Below the pieces are notes generated by a model, which saw only the letters and a program-made list of their open reading frames with translations, did not search any database and was not told where the DNA came from. Made by a program: the position numbers and the translations under genes. From Casuarina equisetifolia (Eukaryota > Streptophyta > Magnoliopsida > Fagales > Casuarinaceae), in contig CM052356.1 of assembly GCA_028551475.1 (NCBI GenBank), forward strand, positions 12,117,884-12,181,883: DNA of 64,000 bases, in the 5' to 3' direction. Each line of letters opens with the position of its first letter. Position 1 is the first letter of the stretch. Below are positions 23,355 to 34,799 of this stretch, one piece after another.

Positions 23355-24882
23355 CTAGGGTTATTTTACACTTTCACTCTTCAATACATCAAAAAAATTG
23401 CTACCAATCGCACACAGGGTCGCGGAGGAGCACAGTGGATTATGTTAGAAGCCAGATAAGGAGCAAAAGTTGATGGTTAATGGACTGGCTGACTCCATCC
23501 TCGGCCAAATTATTTTCTATTTTTAATAACGTGGGAAAAATCATTTGCGAACCTCCTACACATTTCGCCTATTTGTACAGACACTTGTTCATTAGTCAAA
23601 GTTAATGACGTGAAGATGAATGGCAACAATACGGGGTCCGCCAGTAATACCCTTAGTTGAATAAAAAAGCACAAACGCTGACGATATTCGAAAGGGTTTG
23701 TCAAAATGATTGGGAGCAGTTGACAATCTTACGACATATACGGCCAAAAGGTTCACCCTTTCAAGGCTCTGAAAAGAGGATATGATCAAGCTTCACTTGT
23801 TATTCGATGCAAAGGTTTCGCGACTTTCAACGTTCTTAGGTCTCTTGTTCTCCTTGGAAGTCGTAAATAATTGTTGAAATAACTATTATTCCTCATAAAT
23901 CTCGATGATGACTCACAGATGGTTCTCTTGTTTGTATCACGCAGGAGGAAAGTGGAAAGGTAAAATGCTTTACGAAAGATATGTCAGCGGGACACGTTCT
24001 TTCTTTTTCTTTTTTTTTTTTTTTCTCTATTCTCTTTTTTTTTTTTTTGGTTGGTTTTTGTTCTGTTGGTGTAATAAAGGTTAAATTAAGGAATACTTAA
24101 ATCTACAGTTGAGACGGTTTTAACAAGCTATAGATCAGAAATCGCAATAAGGAAAAGGTCGAACTTAGAGTATATATGAAAAGAAAAAGTGATTACTCAG
24201 AGAGACCCTTCTAGCTCGAAAGCATGTGAAGGGAATATCTTGATCTTATATTACCGTTGTAGATATCAATGGCATTTTGTCTCGGCACACAACGGTTAGA
24301 ATTTTAGACAGTTGATTAAACCTTCTTGTAAGGATCCTTTCCCTAAGGGTTAGGAGGATTTTAAGGAATTTCTTCAGAGAGTGGATATCTATGAACTCCC
24401 CCACTGCTCGAGTGATAATTCTTCTACGTGCCATGGGCTCGGATCCTTTCTGCAGTTCAGCGTCGTCGTAATCGCAAACGCAAGTAACATTGGGTTCCCA
24501 TACCTGATGCTTGGGAATCATTGTTTCCCCCCCCCCTTAATACTGCTGCGTAACAATCTTTCTCCGAAGTTGGCTAGAATTTAAAAAAAGGTCTCTCAGT
24601 ACTTAGCGAGGCCCTTTTCTCTTTATATTTCTGTTTATATATGTTTTTTTTCAGCTCGTAGTGGTATCCTGTATAGGCATTAGAAAAACAGCGATTGAGG
24701 AGCTAAATCTGTGCTCTTTGTCATTACCATGATAGGCCGCGGTTATATACTGCTTAGTTCTTTTGCCCCGTCAGGGAAAAGCGGCACATGCCTGGTCGCC
24801 TCCACCCCAGGCAGGCCGAACAAATAGCTCCCGCAGTCGGATTATCGAACTTCCAGACCTACACAGCCCAGACTCTCGATAG
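23355..24882. other. Intergenic DNA, no gene recognised
   Basis: Open frames at 23510-23789, 24246-24521 and 24381-24584 have no motif. Notable simple runs are poly-T tracts at 24007-24050 and a run of ten C at 24528-24537. A possible inverted-repeat-bounded unit is listed separately (24196-24603). Confidence 0.4.
24196..24603. mobile_element. Possible small inverted-repeat element (MITE-like)
   Basis: ACTCAGAGAGACCCTT near the left end is matched in inverted form by AAGGTCTCTCAGT near the right end (one mismatch and one indel). The span of about 400 bp and lack of coding capacity would fit a MITE. The inverted repeats are short and I see no convincing target-site duplication. Confidence 0.22.
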
Positions 24883-25118
24883 TTCAAATTGGACGATCAA
24901 CACTGCTCCACATCTGTGCTAGGCCTTTCCACTCTACGAGGGCTGCTTTGGTACGATCCAACAAATTGCAGAAAAGCCTCAAAGGTCCATACCAGTTGTT
25001 CAAATTGGACGATCAATTCAGCTCCAGGTGGCCTTCCAGTTCTGTGCTTGGCCTTTCCATTCTCCGACGGCTGTTTAGGGTGAGATCTAACAAATTGCAG
25101 AAGAGCCTCAAAGGTCCA
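24883..25118. repeat. 116-bp tandem duplication
   Basis: Two adjacent copies begin TTCAAATTGGACGATCAA at 24883 and 24999. Both carry CTGTGCTAGGCC/CTGTGCTTGGCC, a TTTCCA.TCT block and AACAAATTGCAGAA.AGCCTC. The overlapping open frames at 24889-25142 come from the repeat itself and have no domain. Confidence 0.85.
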
Positions 25119-26422
25119 TCACCAACCCCTATTCGCTTATGACTGTCTAATCAGCTGAGCTTTTAATGATCCAATGGTAACCGGACGAATTCCTAATGTG
25201 AGGGGCCCAGAATCAAGACTCTGAGAGCAAGGCGCTTCAGATGCTCGGAAGCATAACTTAATCATGTTCAAACTTGAGACTTAGTTTCAAAAACCACATC
25301 AAAATTTAGGGTGATCGTTCTGGTGGTCGATTTTTCTTAGACGGTCATTTCAATTTATAGAAAATAATTTAAAAACCCTGTCCTCAATTTTTATTATTTG
25401 AAAAATCATAAGAAGTCGACAAGTACCTGCGTGAAACCTCTTATTCACCCCCATATTCGACACTAAAATATGCACGGGTATGTTTGTTTTGAACAAAAAA
25501 CAAGTTCATAGCAGAGGCTTTCTTTAAAAAATAAAAAAGAACAGAACAAATCAAGGAGTTAGCACCGGGATATATTTAAAATTCATCCTATGGGTTTCTT
25601 CTCCTAAATAAATTAAGTATCAAGTTGTAATTCTCCTTTCAAACTGGCGGAAGACCTAATGTCATCGTTTATTGGAAACGAAGAGAATGATTGTGTTACA
25701 GATGCGTGCTGTAGGCAAGAAGAATAAATGGAATGGAGTTAACAGTGTGATTGTGGTGATTAGGTGCGGCATAAGAGCATGTTTACGTTTGTAATTTGCT
25801 TTGTTGTTGGGCGGCAGCCGGCTTGTGTTGGACCAGGTTTCTACGAGTGAGTCAATGTGGGTGGTTGTTGGGGAAGAGTCCAACCCGTTTAGCGTTTTGT
25901 TCAGAGTCCCAAAACGCTGCCATTTTGGTAGTCTTTTTAAGGGGGGGGGGGGGCGCGAAAACCCTTCTGAGGGTACTGAATGAAACTGTTTGCGCCGCAG
26001 TTTTTATTTTCTCTGCGGTAACAATTTTCATTCTCCGGCGACCTATTTCCTCGTTTCTCAGTCACTCTGCCGCCGCTACCGCCACTAACAAATTTGTACA
26101 GCCCAATCTCTCCTTTCCTGAAAATGATCTCTGGTTTTTATTTTACATCCACTAAAATAAAATATGAAAAAGAAATTAACGGGTCCATAGTTTTTTCAGT
26201 TCAACCGTCTATTAGAAGCGGTTTTGACAACCATGAGTCTACCTGAAGGCTAAAAACACATAAATGCTGGATATAAGACAAATTAAATACAGGGGACGGG
26301 AGGAAATAAAACTGTATAGGTCACTGAACACAGAATCTAGAACCAAAACAACTCCAACAACCTCAAGGATATACAAATTATTTATGGCATATATCCTTCC
26401 TCTGATTTCTATTTCTCGGTTC
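25119..26422. other. Intergenic DNA with a 13-G run
   Basis: No gene is recognised. A run of 13 G at 25941-25953 is followed by a GCGCG word and a locally GC-richer stretch to about 26110, with open frames at 25796-26155 that show only a hydrophobic, serine/alanine-rich peptide. The region could be the start of an unrecognised gene, but no supporting motif is visible. Confidence 0.3.
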
Positions 26423-26580
26423 AAGACAACCATCATGATCAAGGCATTCAACTAACTACTGTTGAACAGCGAAGGAAGCAAAAGAGATTTCCTAACATAC
26501 TAAGACAACCATCATGATCAAGGCACTCAAGTGACTACTGTTGAACAGCGGAGAAAGCAGAAAGAGATTTCCTAACATAC
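26423..26580. repeat. 79-bp tandem duplication
   Basis: Adjacent copies begin AAGACAACCATCATGATCAA at 26423 and 26502 and share ACTACTGTTGAACAGCG and AGAGATTTCCTAACATAC. Only a handful of differences are seen, so it is fairly young. Confidence 0.9.
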
Positions 26581-27855
26581 AAAAACTATGAAAAGGCACA
26601 GAGCCCTACCTAAATAAATCCAAATCCAAAATCCTAGCATTGTTAAGTACTAGCAAAGTGGTGTATATAGATATGCTTCTTATAGTACACTGATCTAGCT
26701 AATGAAATCCAATACAAAGCAAAATTCTAGACTAAACATCAAGTTGTGATCCTGCATAAACTACAGGCACTCTTTTAAGTACTCATTAAGCAGATATACT
26801 TCGCAGAGTACACAGAGAGCATTCATAGACCTCTATACTTATCTACTGTATCAATGTTCCAAAAACTACATGCCAGATAAAAACTCTTGGCCCGTAAGCT
26901 TTAGCTCAAGTGTCATAAGGAAGGTTTATCACTGGAACAGGTTCTTAGCTTCAATTTTCTTCTAAACCAACATTCACACGCACATACACAAAAACATATG
27001 CCTTAAAGCCAACAAGTATCTGTAATTAACATCTCGAAATGAAATTTATTATTCTCCTTTCTACTTTGGCTATTTTTACAAATGCTGGTTTCCACAACCT
27101 ATTTCATCATTGATGATATCCTTCTCAGGATAAAATATATGTTGCGGGATACAATCAGAGAAAACATATTACTAAAAAGGGCCCTAGAGACTTATTCTTA
27201 TTTAATTCACCTCACAGCGTTGTCACCACTTCATGAAAAGGCTAATCAAGTAAGCAACTTATTGAACTTGGACCTATGGGGTGGCGAACTAAGCTTTTGA
27301 CTTAGGTCCACCAACAATGCATGTCCACACCAGACAACCAAAAAGGTGGCTCTGACATAGCCCGCTGTAGCAGGAGGGTAGAAACTTCGAAAATCAAAAA
27401 CAGAATGTACTGAACAAGAACAATTTCTTCTCCTCCAAAAGACATATCACAGTCAGTATAATTCGCCTCTGCCTCTAAAAACAAGTCATAAGCCACAATC
27501 CAATTCAATTTTGGACAAGTCCTTAACTAGCACAGGGAAAAGCAGTTTCTGCTAAAAGAATGCTTTCCAGTCACCGAAAAAGACAATGAATATGTAGGAA
27601 GATAAGATCAACAATGGAAAGGCACTAAGGCAGTGCTGCAACGCGTAAAAGCTTCACAATACAGCTTTAAAGGCACATAAAAAGGGAGGTTGTAAAAACA
27701 TGAAACCCTCTGAGGGAAAATATATATTGACAAAAGCAGAAAGATTGCACAAATATGGGAGAAGAATATAGATTTATATTCACAAACAGAGAGAGATTCA
27801 ATATACCAGACCCAATACCCATTAGCAGCAAGTTTAGCAAGGAGTTAGCCAAAGA

Positions 27856-27857
<2 letters not shown>

Positions 27858-27894
<37 letters not shown>
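27858..27894. repeat. (ATT)n microsatellite
   Basis: Twelve or so perfect ATT units; on the minus strand they are read as an asparagine run in a chance frame. Confidence 0.95.
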
Positions 27895-29420
27895 TAAGTA
27901 ATAAGAACCAACAAAGCCCTCCCACCCCAACAAAATATCTGTCATATTGAAAATATGTCTTTTTTTCAGTGAAAATTATATCAAACTTAGAACATACCAC
28001 ATAAGGAGAAGGGCTTTATCTTCATATAGATTTGCATTGAGTTTATGGATAGATTGTATTTATGTGCATAGCCCAAAAACTGGATTGTGACAAGTACAAA
28101 TGGCTGATTCAACAGGAAGTAAGTTGTTCCATAGCATTACACTATATTCCATTCTCACATGAATCTGTTAAATTAATAGAGTAACCACTGAGACTAGTCA
28201 GCAACTTAGACAACTCAATTCGTTCCAGGATAAGAAAACCATTAAACTTCTCCATTGTGATCTCACATGCTTACATTTTGGTAATATTCCATTAGTGAAG
28301 TGTAATCAATTGCATGAGAAACCTTTTGTACAAAGGCATAACTTGGCGAGCAGGGAAATGTTGTTAGAGCAAGCTACAAACCTAGACAGACATGCATAGG
28401 CTTTGCCACAGCTCTCTCCCTGACTTCCTCTATCTAGGTATCAAGCATTTGCTTCTACCATCAGTGGCATCATTTTAGAAAGAGTGAGTGTTGTCACTAG
28501 TAACAACTGATCATATCCATACTTAACTTTGAAACTTCAGAAGTGATCAAGATTGAACGTAACAATAGCTTACGTCATTGGCCACCGCAAATGGACCTGT
28601 GCCCCAACTGTAATGGTATAGGATTTCAGCATTCTATCCCCAAATGTCTTCCACATCTTCAAATGAAGTGAAGCTTCTTTTTAGGGCAAAAAGTATCATG
28701 GTCACATATCTAATAACTCAATGACTTTAGGTAAGAAGCCTAATGACAAGTCCAAACATCCAAACCAACTGGACCTAGAGAAAAGGGAGAACAAGAGGCG
28801 TGAATATGTTCTACAGACAAAATTAACACTTTTACCAATTCAAATAAAGCTGTCACTTTTATCTCACATGATTAATTAATAAACAAATTTGAAGAAACAT
28901 ACATACGACTGTCAAATAGATATCTCACCTGCAATTGTCCTACCAAACTTTATATTATGACTGTCACCATTTTTTATCAACGTGGATGGAAAATGCTTCT
29001 TGTAAGCCCACACCTGACTGAAATTATCCATTATATCTACGAATGATAGAAAAGGGGAGCGGGGGGGCAGGAAAGGCACTCAATTATATTTCTCTGATGA
29101 CTAATATAAGCCTTTTCTTATTTCTATCTACTGACTAAGCATCATCACCTTTACTTACTATCTATTTTGAGAGTAATAGATGAATCTAATTAGATGTGGA
29201 TCACACGACAGTTTCTGTACAAGCTAATGGAAACCCTACCATGGTGGAAAAACTAAACTGATGGACATTTTAAGGGTTTCAATCGTTATCTTTTAAAATT
29301 TGATGAGGTGATTATTCATTTGAGGAAGTTAAATGTAGTCTCCTTTTTTTCATTTTTTTCAATTTTATGAAAAATCTAAGAGGAAAAACTTGACACCCAA
29401 CCCTAGATTATATCAATACT

Positions 29421-29422
29421 AA

Positions 29423-29458
<36 letters not shown>

Positions 29459-29462
29459 AAAA
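29421..29462. repeat. (GAAA)n microsatellite
   Basis: Ten or so GAAA units, followed by A-rich DNA. Confidence 0.95.
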
Positions 29463-29687
29463 AACAAAAAAAAAAGGGCTAACAGAACTTGCATGAAGAC
29501 TTGCTAAATGATTCAATTCATCACAAGATCATGTTATCCATTCTCACTAAATCACCAATCGGTTATCCCAGATCCTTCCCTTATATTTTGATCTCACATG
29601 CTAGATCCTTACGCACAGCTGGTGCCAACCACTCATCATCATCTTCGCTTCAGAAACAGATAATGGAGGTGCTAAATTATCGTCAAA

Positions 29688-29712
29688 AATAATAATAATA
29701 ATAATAATAAAT
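29688..29712. repeat. (AAT)n microsatellite
   Basis: About eight AAT units followed by an AAATAAAATAAAA tail. Confidence 0.9.
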
Positions 29713-30667
29713 AAAATAAAACTCTATCATTGTAGACTCTCTTTCCCCCTTGCAATATTTGGAAAACCTACTTGTGGTCGTAAGAAAGAACATATTTTAA
29801 TCCACAAACTAGCATAATAAAGGGGATAATTGAAAAGCGAGACTTTTATTTAAGCAAGCTTTGAATGAACCATTCCAGCAACTGGAGTTAAATCTCCACT
29901 TACCATCCTATATATATAAAATTTATTCATGCCTTATGACATCTTCAAGAAACCAGTGATTTTACTAGTAGTTTGTCAATGGAATATACCAACATAACAT
30001 GTAAACCTGGCACCTAACGTAAAGCCTCTTCTTACAATCTAAACCATTTTTCAACTTATCTTTTTCTATTAACATCAAGCTCAGTGGCTATAATGTACCA
30101 AGTCTTAACAATGTGCTATCCCAAATAGCTAATGAAGCAAAACTTCTAATTTATCCTAACATAAAGTAGGTGGAAAGGATCAAACCAAACTCTGGTGCAT
30201 ATAGATAGCACTTCAAAAGTAAAAGTTCTGATGACCAGGTACAAGTGTTGTGTACTAACACTATTGTGTGATCTGAAAGTTCTTAAGAAATGGGACTAAT
30301 ATGTACAAACACCAGTGTTGTCAGGATTATAACGTTTTTATATAACTTTCGTTATTAAGAAATATCAAGGCATAGTTTATTTGGCCACCACAATGAGTAC
30401 ATGATATTGAGATGATGAACCTCAACAAGAATACCCCAAAAAACAAAAATGAATAAGACAAACAGATAGTGATCAAAGTACACTACCCGTTGACAAAGAG
30501 CAATAGCTAATAACATAAAGACAACAAACATATCACAGGACGTTGAAGCTAAAATACAAGCTCGATATCACAGAAGACTAGACACATTCAAAACATACAC
30601 CCCTTAAACAAAAAGAATACAAAAGGCGTATATCAATCTGTAACCAATAAACCATTTCATCAATGGC

Positions 30668-32590
30668 TCAGTTGCACATGTAAACCCCACTCCCAAACCT
30701 GTGACTAACCTCATGAAAGTCCACCTTACCCTCAGAAGCAGGCCGTAGAAGTAGTCCAGAGAATGATCTAGTTCCTTGCGCAGAAAACTTCACATAAGCA
30801 ACGACCCCAATCTCTTCATCTTCCTCTCCATAGTCTACGGGCAATCTCGCCCTCAACCGCCCAGGAGAGGCCTTCAGTGGAATTTCCGGTACATGCCATT
30901 TCAATTCTCTCTCAGTCCTATTCAGTATCGCCTTGGGAGATACCTTCAACAACGTTGGGTCAACCGGCAGCTTCAAAACAAATGTCACATCATTCAAAGG
31001 TGCCGGTAAATCGGGGTTCGAGGCGTACTGTATCATCACAGAGAGCAAAGTCCCGGTATGACGCTTGACAAGACGAACCCTCAGAGGCACTGGCGTCAAC
31101 CTTGGTAACAGACTATACTTTAGAATCGGTATAGGCTCGTCGGCAGCCGCGGTTCGCACGTGAAACATCCCCCTCCCCAGACTGCTAACACGAGAACTCT
31201 GCATGACAAATCTCTTAACAGGGCTCGTACCCTCCACCTGAAATGAAAACTCGGTTTCTTTATCGCCAGATACCTTGGTCGGTAATGTTTTCAAATAGAC
31301 CACACCCATCAATCCTACTCTAGCAAGCAAGGATTCTCTGAACTCCACACTGATCTCTTCCTCAATGTACATCTCCGGCCCCTTCTGTTCCGTACTCTTC
31401 ACCAGATCCTCAAGCGGAGAAGCTGCACCGGGCTTAGATGCCGCAGAGGCCGCCGGTGCATCACCATCCGGCCCAGTCTGTAACAATTCAAGCCCGCCAA
31501 GCCCTTGAGGTTTCGCAATCTTCGTAGACTCCAGAAACTCTGAGGCATCCAATCCCCCACCAAAAGGCGCATTAAATCCTTGAAACGAATCATCCAAGGT
31601 GGCCTTCTCATTGCTATAAGCCACTCCCCCATACTCTCCTTCGAATCCCTCCACTCCGATATACGTGGATTGGGTTGCCTCCGCGGGAGGCAATGTCGTG
31701 ACCTCAAGCCCCGCCAATGCCACCGTCAAATCCGCCGCAGAGGATGCCTCTTTATTCTTCTTGAACCCGCCGACAAGATCTGGCGGCTTACTGATCGCGT
31801 CGCTCGCAGCGAAGGGGTCCTTCTCCGCTTGCACCTCCTCCTGCTGTTGCTCTGGCTGTTGCTGCTCGCCTCCACTCGGGGCCACCGGCGCCAGGCTTGC
31901 CGCCACCTCGTCACCGGCCTCCAGCGTCTCGGGAGGGATTTCGAAACGGACGTTGGAAAATGCCTCCACGCCCGCCTCGTGTTCGATGGATTGCGCTTCC
32001 AGATTGGTCCAATTGTCGGCGCCGCGGATCTTGCCCTCGGTGTCGAGGGCCGAGTGCACCATCTTAGCGATCCCATCGCCATGCATGGCACCAAGCATGG
32101 CAGCGAGACGGATACTGCTGACACCTCGGAGTACGATCTCAAGGGCCATATAGGTCTCGGCGTACTTGCGCCCGAGCTTCTCAGGGGTGACGTCGACGCC
32201 GCGGCACGCCGTGACGACGACGCTTACTGCTTGATTCACCACGTGGATGCACTCGAAGACGTTGACAACGGAGGTATCGTCGGCGGTGGTGATTCCCAGG
32301 ACATAGATCGAGTTCACTAGGCGGTAAACCACGCGGTAGCGACTCTCAACGCCGACGATGACCTGGCCACTAGAGGCCGCGAGGGGGTCGTCGCCGATAG
32401 ACGCAGCGAAAGAGTCTGCATCAGCATCGGAATGATGGCTGCTATTGTGTTTTGAGGTGGCAAAGGCAAGGCGGGTTTGCCGGAAGCCGGAGAGGGCAAC
32501 GAGGGCGCGTGCGGGTGGGAACCACTCGCGAGTCTGCAGCAGGACGTCGGATCCGTTGGCTGGTTGGAGAGCTAGGGCCAAGCAGGACAT
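30668..32590 (-). CDS. TML: TML, muniscin-like subunit of the TPLATE endocytic complex
   Basis: This intronless frame encodes 640 residues, close to the length known for plant TML. TML is a subunit of the TPLATE adaptor complex, which acts at the plasma membrane in clathrin-mediated endocytosis. Residues 1-180 form an N-terminal domain with the pattern RYRVVYRLVNSIYVLGIT. Residues 225-400 are low-complexity and probably disordered, with a Gln/Glu run at 241-252 and a DPF motif at 258-260, a type of motif bound by endocytic adaptors. Residues 405-640 form the mu-homology domain, starting EMYIEEEISVEFRESLLARV and ending GSGVYMCN. The start ATG gives MSCLALALQPANGSD, as expected for the family. 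The coding DNA is GC-rich against AT-rich flanks. No stop or frameshift is seen, so the gene is probably functional. Identification is from recalled family features. Confidence 0.9.
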   Translation of the reverse strand: MSCLALALQPANGSDVLLQTREWFPPARALVALSGFRQTRLAFATSKHNSSHHSDADADSFAASIGDDPLAASSGQVIVGVESRYRVVYRLVNSIYVLGITTADDTSVVNVFECIHVVNQAVSVVVTACRGVDVTPEKLGRKYAETYMALEIVLRGVSSIRLAAMLGAMHGDGIAKMVHSALDTEGKIRGADNWTNLEAQSIEHEAGVEAFSNVRFEIPPETLEAGDEVAASLAPVAPSGGEQQQPEQQQEEVQAEKDPFAASDAISKPPDLVGGFKKNKEASSAADLTVALAGLEVTTLPPAEATQSTYIGVEGFEGEYGGVAYSNEKATLDDSFQGFNAPFGGGLDASEFLESTKIAKPQGLGGLELLQTGPDGDAPAASAASKPGAASPLEDLVKSTEQKGPEMYIEEEISVEFRESLLARVGLMGVVYLKTLPTKVSGDKETEFSFQVEGTSPVKRFVMQSSRVSSLGRGMFHVRTAAADEPIPILKYSLLPRLTPVPLRVRLVKRHTGTLLSVMIQYASNPDLPAPLNDVTFVLKLPVDPTLLKVSPKAILNRTERELKWHVPEIPLKASPGRLRARLPVDYGEEDEEIGVVAYVKFSAQGTRSFSGLLLRPASEGKVDFHEVSHRFGSGVYMCN

Positions 32591-32840
32591 GTTGAGTAAG
32601 TGCTCCAGGAACTCGAAGAGTAATTGCGATAGCTCGGATGATTCGCTCAGTCTAGGGTTTGGATTTCTGGATGGTTAAGAGAGGGGAAATGCAGGATCTC
32701 GGAGCAATTGAAAGGAAGAGATGATATTCTCTAATCCAGAGCTGCTTGGATTTGTGTAGCTCCAGTTGCCAAACTGAATTTCATCTTCGCTGCCTGAAAT
32801 TGACAAACACCGGGGTGGAGGCAAGGAGACGCAGGCGAGG
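32591..32840 (-). promoter_or_regulatory. Presumed 5' leader and core promoter of TML
   Basis: The 250 bases upstream of the ATG stay relatively GC-rich and then give way to AT-rich DNA. I see no clear TATA box; this would fit a broadly expressed gene with a TATA-less promoter. The transcription start cannot be placed. Confidence 0.3.
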
Positions 32841-33272
32841 ATGACCTGACATGGTTATGGACCGCTTGACAATCACAAGGCAAGCAACGGAGGAGGCCCA
32901 CATTCACGGCCCAAGGCAGTCAATCTATTGGTCTCCCTTGAATTTTCAGGCCTCACATATTTGGAAAATTTACCTACTTGAAAATTATAAAAGATATATA
33001 TTATGAGTATTACAGAGTGAGTATTTCTGACGTAATATCGTCACAGTGGTTACATTAATTAGTTTATTGGTTTTTACAAGTACAAGTCTAAGTTGTAAAA
33101 AAGTCAAAAAAACATGGGATACTTTTTTGAAATATGTCCTATTTGTTGAGGTAAAAGCAATATTTTGATGATTATACTATACCCATATTATGAAAAAATG
33201 AGTGCTAGATTTAGATAACTTAGTTCAACGAATATCTTGTAGAATTGATAACTTAAAATGTCTTCTCCCTTG

Positions 33273-33356
33273 GCAAGCCAAGTTTTTGAGGCAATGTTGA
33301 AATTGTTGGTAGAGGCAAACCAAGTTTTTAAGACAATATTGAAATTGTTGGTAGCC
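33273..33356. repeat. 42-bp tandem duplication
   Basis: Two adjacent copies start GCAAGCCAAGTTTTTGAGGC and GCAAACCAAGTTTTTAAGAC, each ending in TGAAATTGTTGGTAG. Confidence 0.85.
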
Positions 33357-33384
33357 CTTAAAATAAGGTGGAGGTCTCATAAAA

Positions 33385-34240
33385 AATGAAGGAGCCAAAG
33401 AGAAAGAGAGGTAGAATGTAGTCTCAAGATGAGGAAGCCACATAGCCCCAAGATGATGAAGCTAGTCTAGAGGAGAGATTTTCTCTCTTAGAGCAAAGCT
33501 TGGGAACTCCCTCAAATCAGACTACTCAACTAGAACATTAGATAGTTAAACTATCAAGAATCACCCTTTTGGAAAGACATGGTCGTTCTCCAAAATCAAG
33601 TGGAGGCTATAACGAGTACGAGACCTATGAGGAGATACTCTCAAACTTATACCTTATGGTGGGAAGTGAGACGCTACAAGTGGAAAACTTCACGTGACAC
33701 TAGAAGCACTTCTTTGAAGGGGCACATGTCCATGATGAACTCATTAGGGTACACACTGCTTCATTGTACCTTTCTCATAATGTTTTATTATGGTGGTGAA
33801 AGAAGCACGTAAAGATGAAAAATGGAAAATATCAATGGATACTTTTAAGGCATTAAAGCAAGAGCCAAAGAAGTTTTTTCTTGAAAAGTGGCCTACTCAA
33901 CTCTCGAGAAGATGAAAGATTTGAAGCACACGATAGCATATATGCAAGAGTTTTTGAAACTACAACTGCATTTTTCTAAAGTACCAGGAAGCACTTTGTT
34001 GTTTTTCTTCACTAAAGGCTTGCAAAATTATGCTCAAATGGAATTGCAAGGGCATAAGCTGAGGAGTTTAGGCAAAGTCGTTACTATGGTGAAGTCTTCT
34101 AAGGAATTCAGGCAAGGTGATTTCTTGTTCAAACTAACTCCCCGAGGTAACATTATTAAATTCACAAATAAATTGCCACTTAGCAACATGTGTCAATTTT
34201 TTAATAGAAACGTGAAAGCATTTTAAGGAATAAGGTGGGT
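33385..34240 (+). mobile_element. Ty3-gypsy gag relic
   Basis: Across frames the DNA reads MKEPKRKRGR, LEERFSLLEQSL, then RVHTASLYLSHNVLLWW (the 'T..LYL...ALLWW' signature of gypsy Gag), and in the open frame 33888-34226 STLEKMKDLKHTIAYMQEFL, a TKGLQNYAQMELQ stretch and GKVVTMVKSS. This is the retrotransposon-Gag core domain. Stops and frame shifts interrupt it, and it is split from its protease at 34800-35400 by a copia-type LTR. Confidence 0.8.
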
Positions 34241-34242
34241 GC

Positions 34243-34790
34243 ATGTAACACACTCGTGATACCACAAGGCAGATGATGCTCAGCATGAAGACGCCCATGT
34301 GTACTACATGGGTGTCGTCTTCGCCATTTCACCCGTGTGACGATTGCTCTTCTTGTTTGTTTTTGATCATTCTGGAAATGACTAAAGATGAAAGCTGGGA
34401 CATTTAAATTAGACAAGAATGACCAATCTATTGCCATGAAAGTTGAAAAAAATTATCAACTACATTGATGAAATTTCAACTCAAAAAGTTCAAAAGTTTT
34501 AGGATTCTTTATGCCTGTCATTTTCAAAATCAATTTTGTAGTGATTAATCATTACTATGAGTCAGCTTGCCTTTTATTACATTTGGTTTTCAATTATTAT
34601 AAAAAGGTAGTTTGATTGTACTTAAAAATCATCAAGAAATAAAAGTGTTCTTCTTTTATTTTTTTTTATATTGTCTTTTGTGTTCTTCTTGTTTTTTATT
34701 TTCTTATATATTTTTTATATATATGAATTTATACAATATTTTTATATATGAATTTCTTGTTTTAATTATTACATTGAGAAAAGGACAAAG
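34243..34790 (+). repeat. Copia-type LTR fragment (probably solo) inside the gypsy relic
   Basis: From TGTAACACACTCGTGATAC onward it parallels the LTR at 59858-60469: ATTGATGAAATTT, AAAAGTTTTAGGATTCTT / AAAGGTCTTAGGGTTCTT, CAATT.TG.. and the TATAAAAAGGTAGTTTGA TATA-box block at 34598. No copia coding region flanks it, so it is best read as a diverged solo LTR. Its ends are approximate. Confidence 0.6.
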
Positions 34791-34799
34791 CTAACCATC

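Larger units (their letters stand above)
26581..30600. other. 4-kb intergenic region downstream of TML
   Basis: I found no coding exons with motifs on either strand and little transposon sequence. Short frames at 27082-27300 (+) and 27302-27508 (-) are unremarkable. Microsatellites are listed separately. It could contain untranslated exons or a non-coding RNA, which I cannot judge from sequence alone. Confidence 0.35.

Noticed and set aside
23355..23600. Second copy of the gypsy LTR after 23354
   Set aside because: The sequence after the CA end does not repeat the LTR start or carry a primer-binding site, so only one LTR is present there.
25941..25953. Poly-G run as a regulatory quadruplex
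   Set aside because: A single homopolymer without spaced G-tracts or a nearby recognised gene gives no support for a function.
27667..27945. Minus-strand 92-codon frame with a poly-asparagine run
   Set aside because: The run is the (ATT)n microsatellite read in frame; no other protein feature is present.
31580..32320. Long plus-strand open frame (246 codons) opposite TML
   Set aside because: It lies fully antisense to the clear TML coding sequence, and its composition (Arg/Leu/His-rich) is what a GC-rich antisense strand gives by chance.
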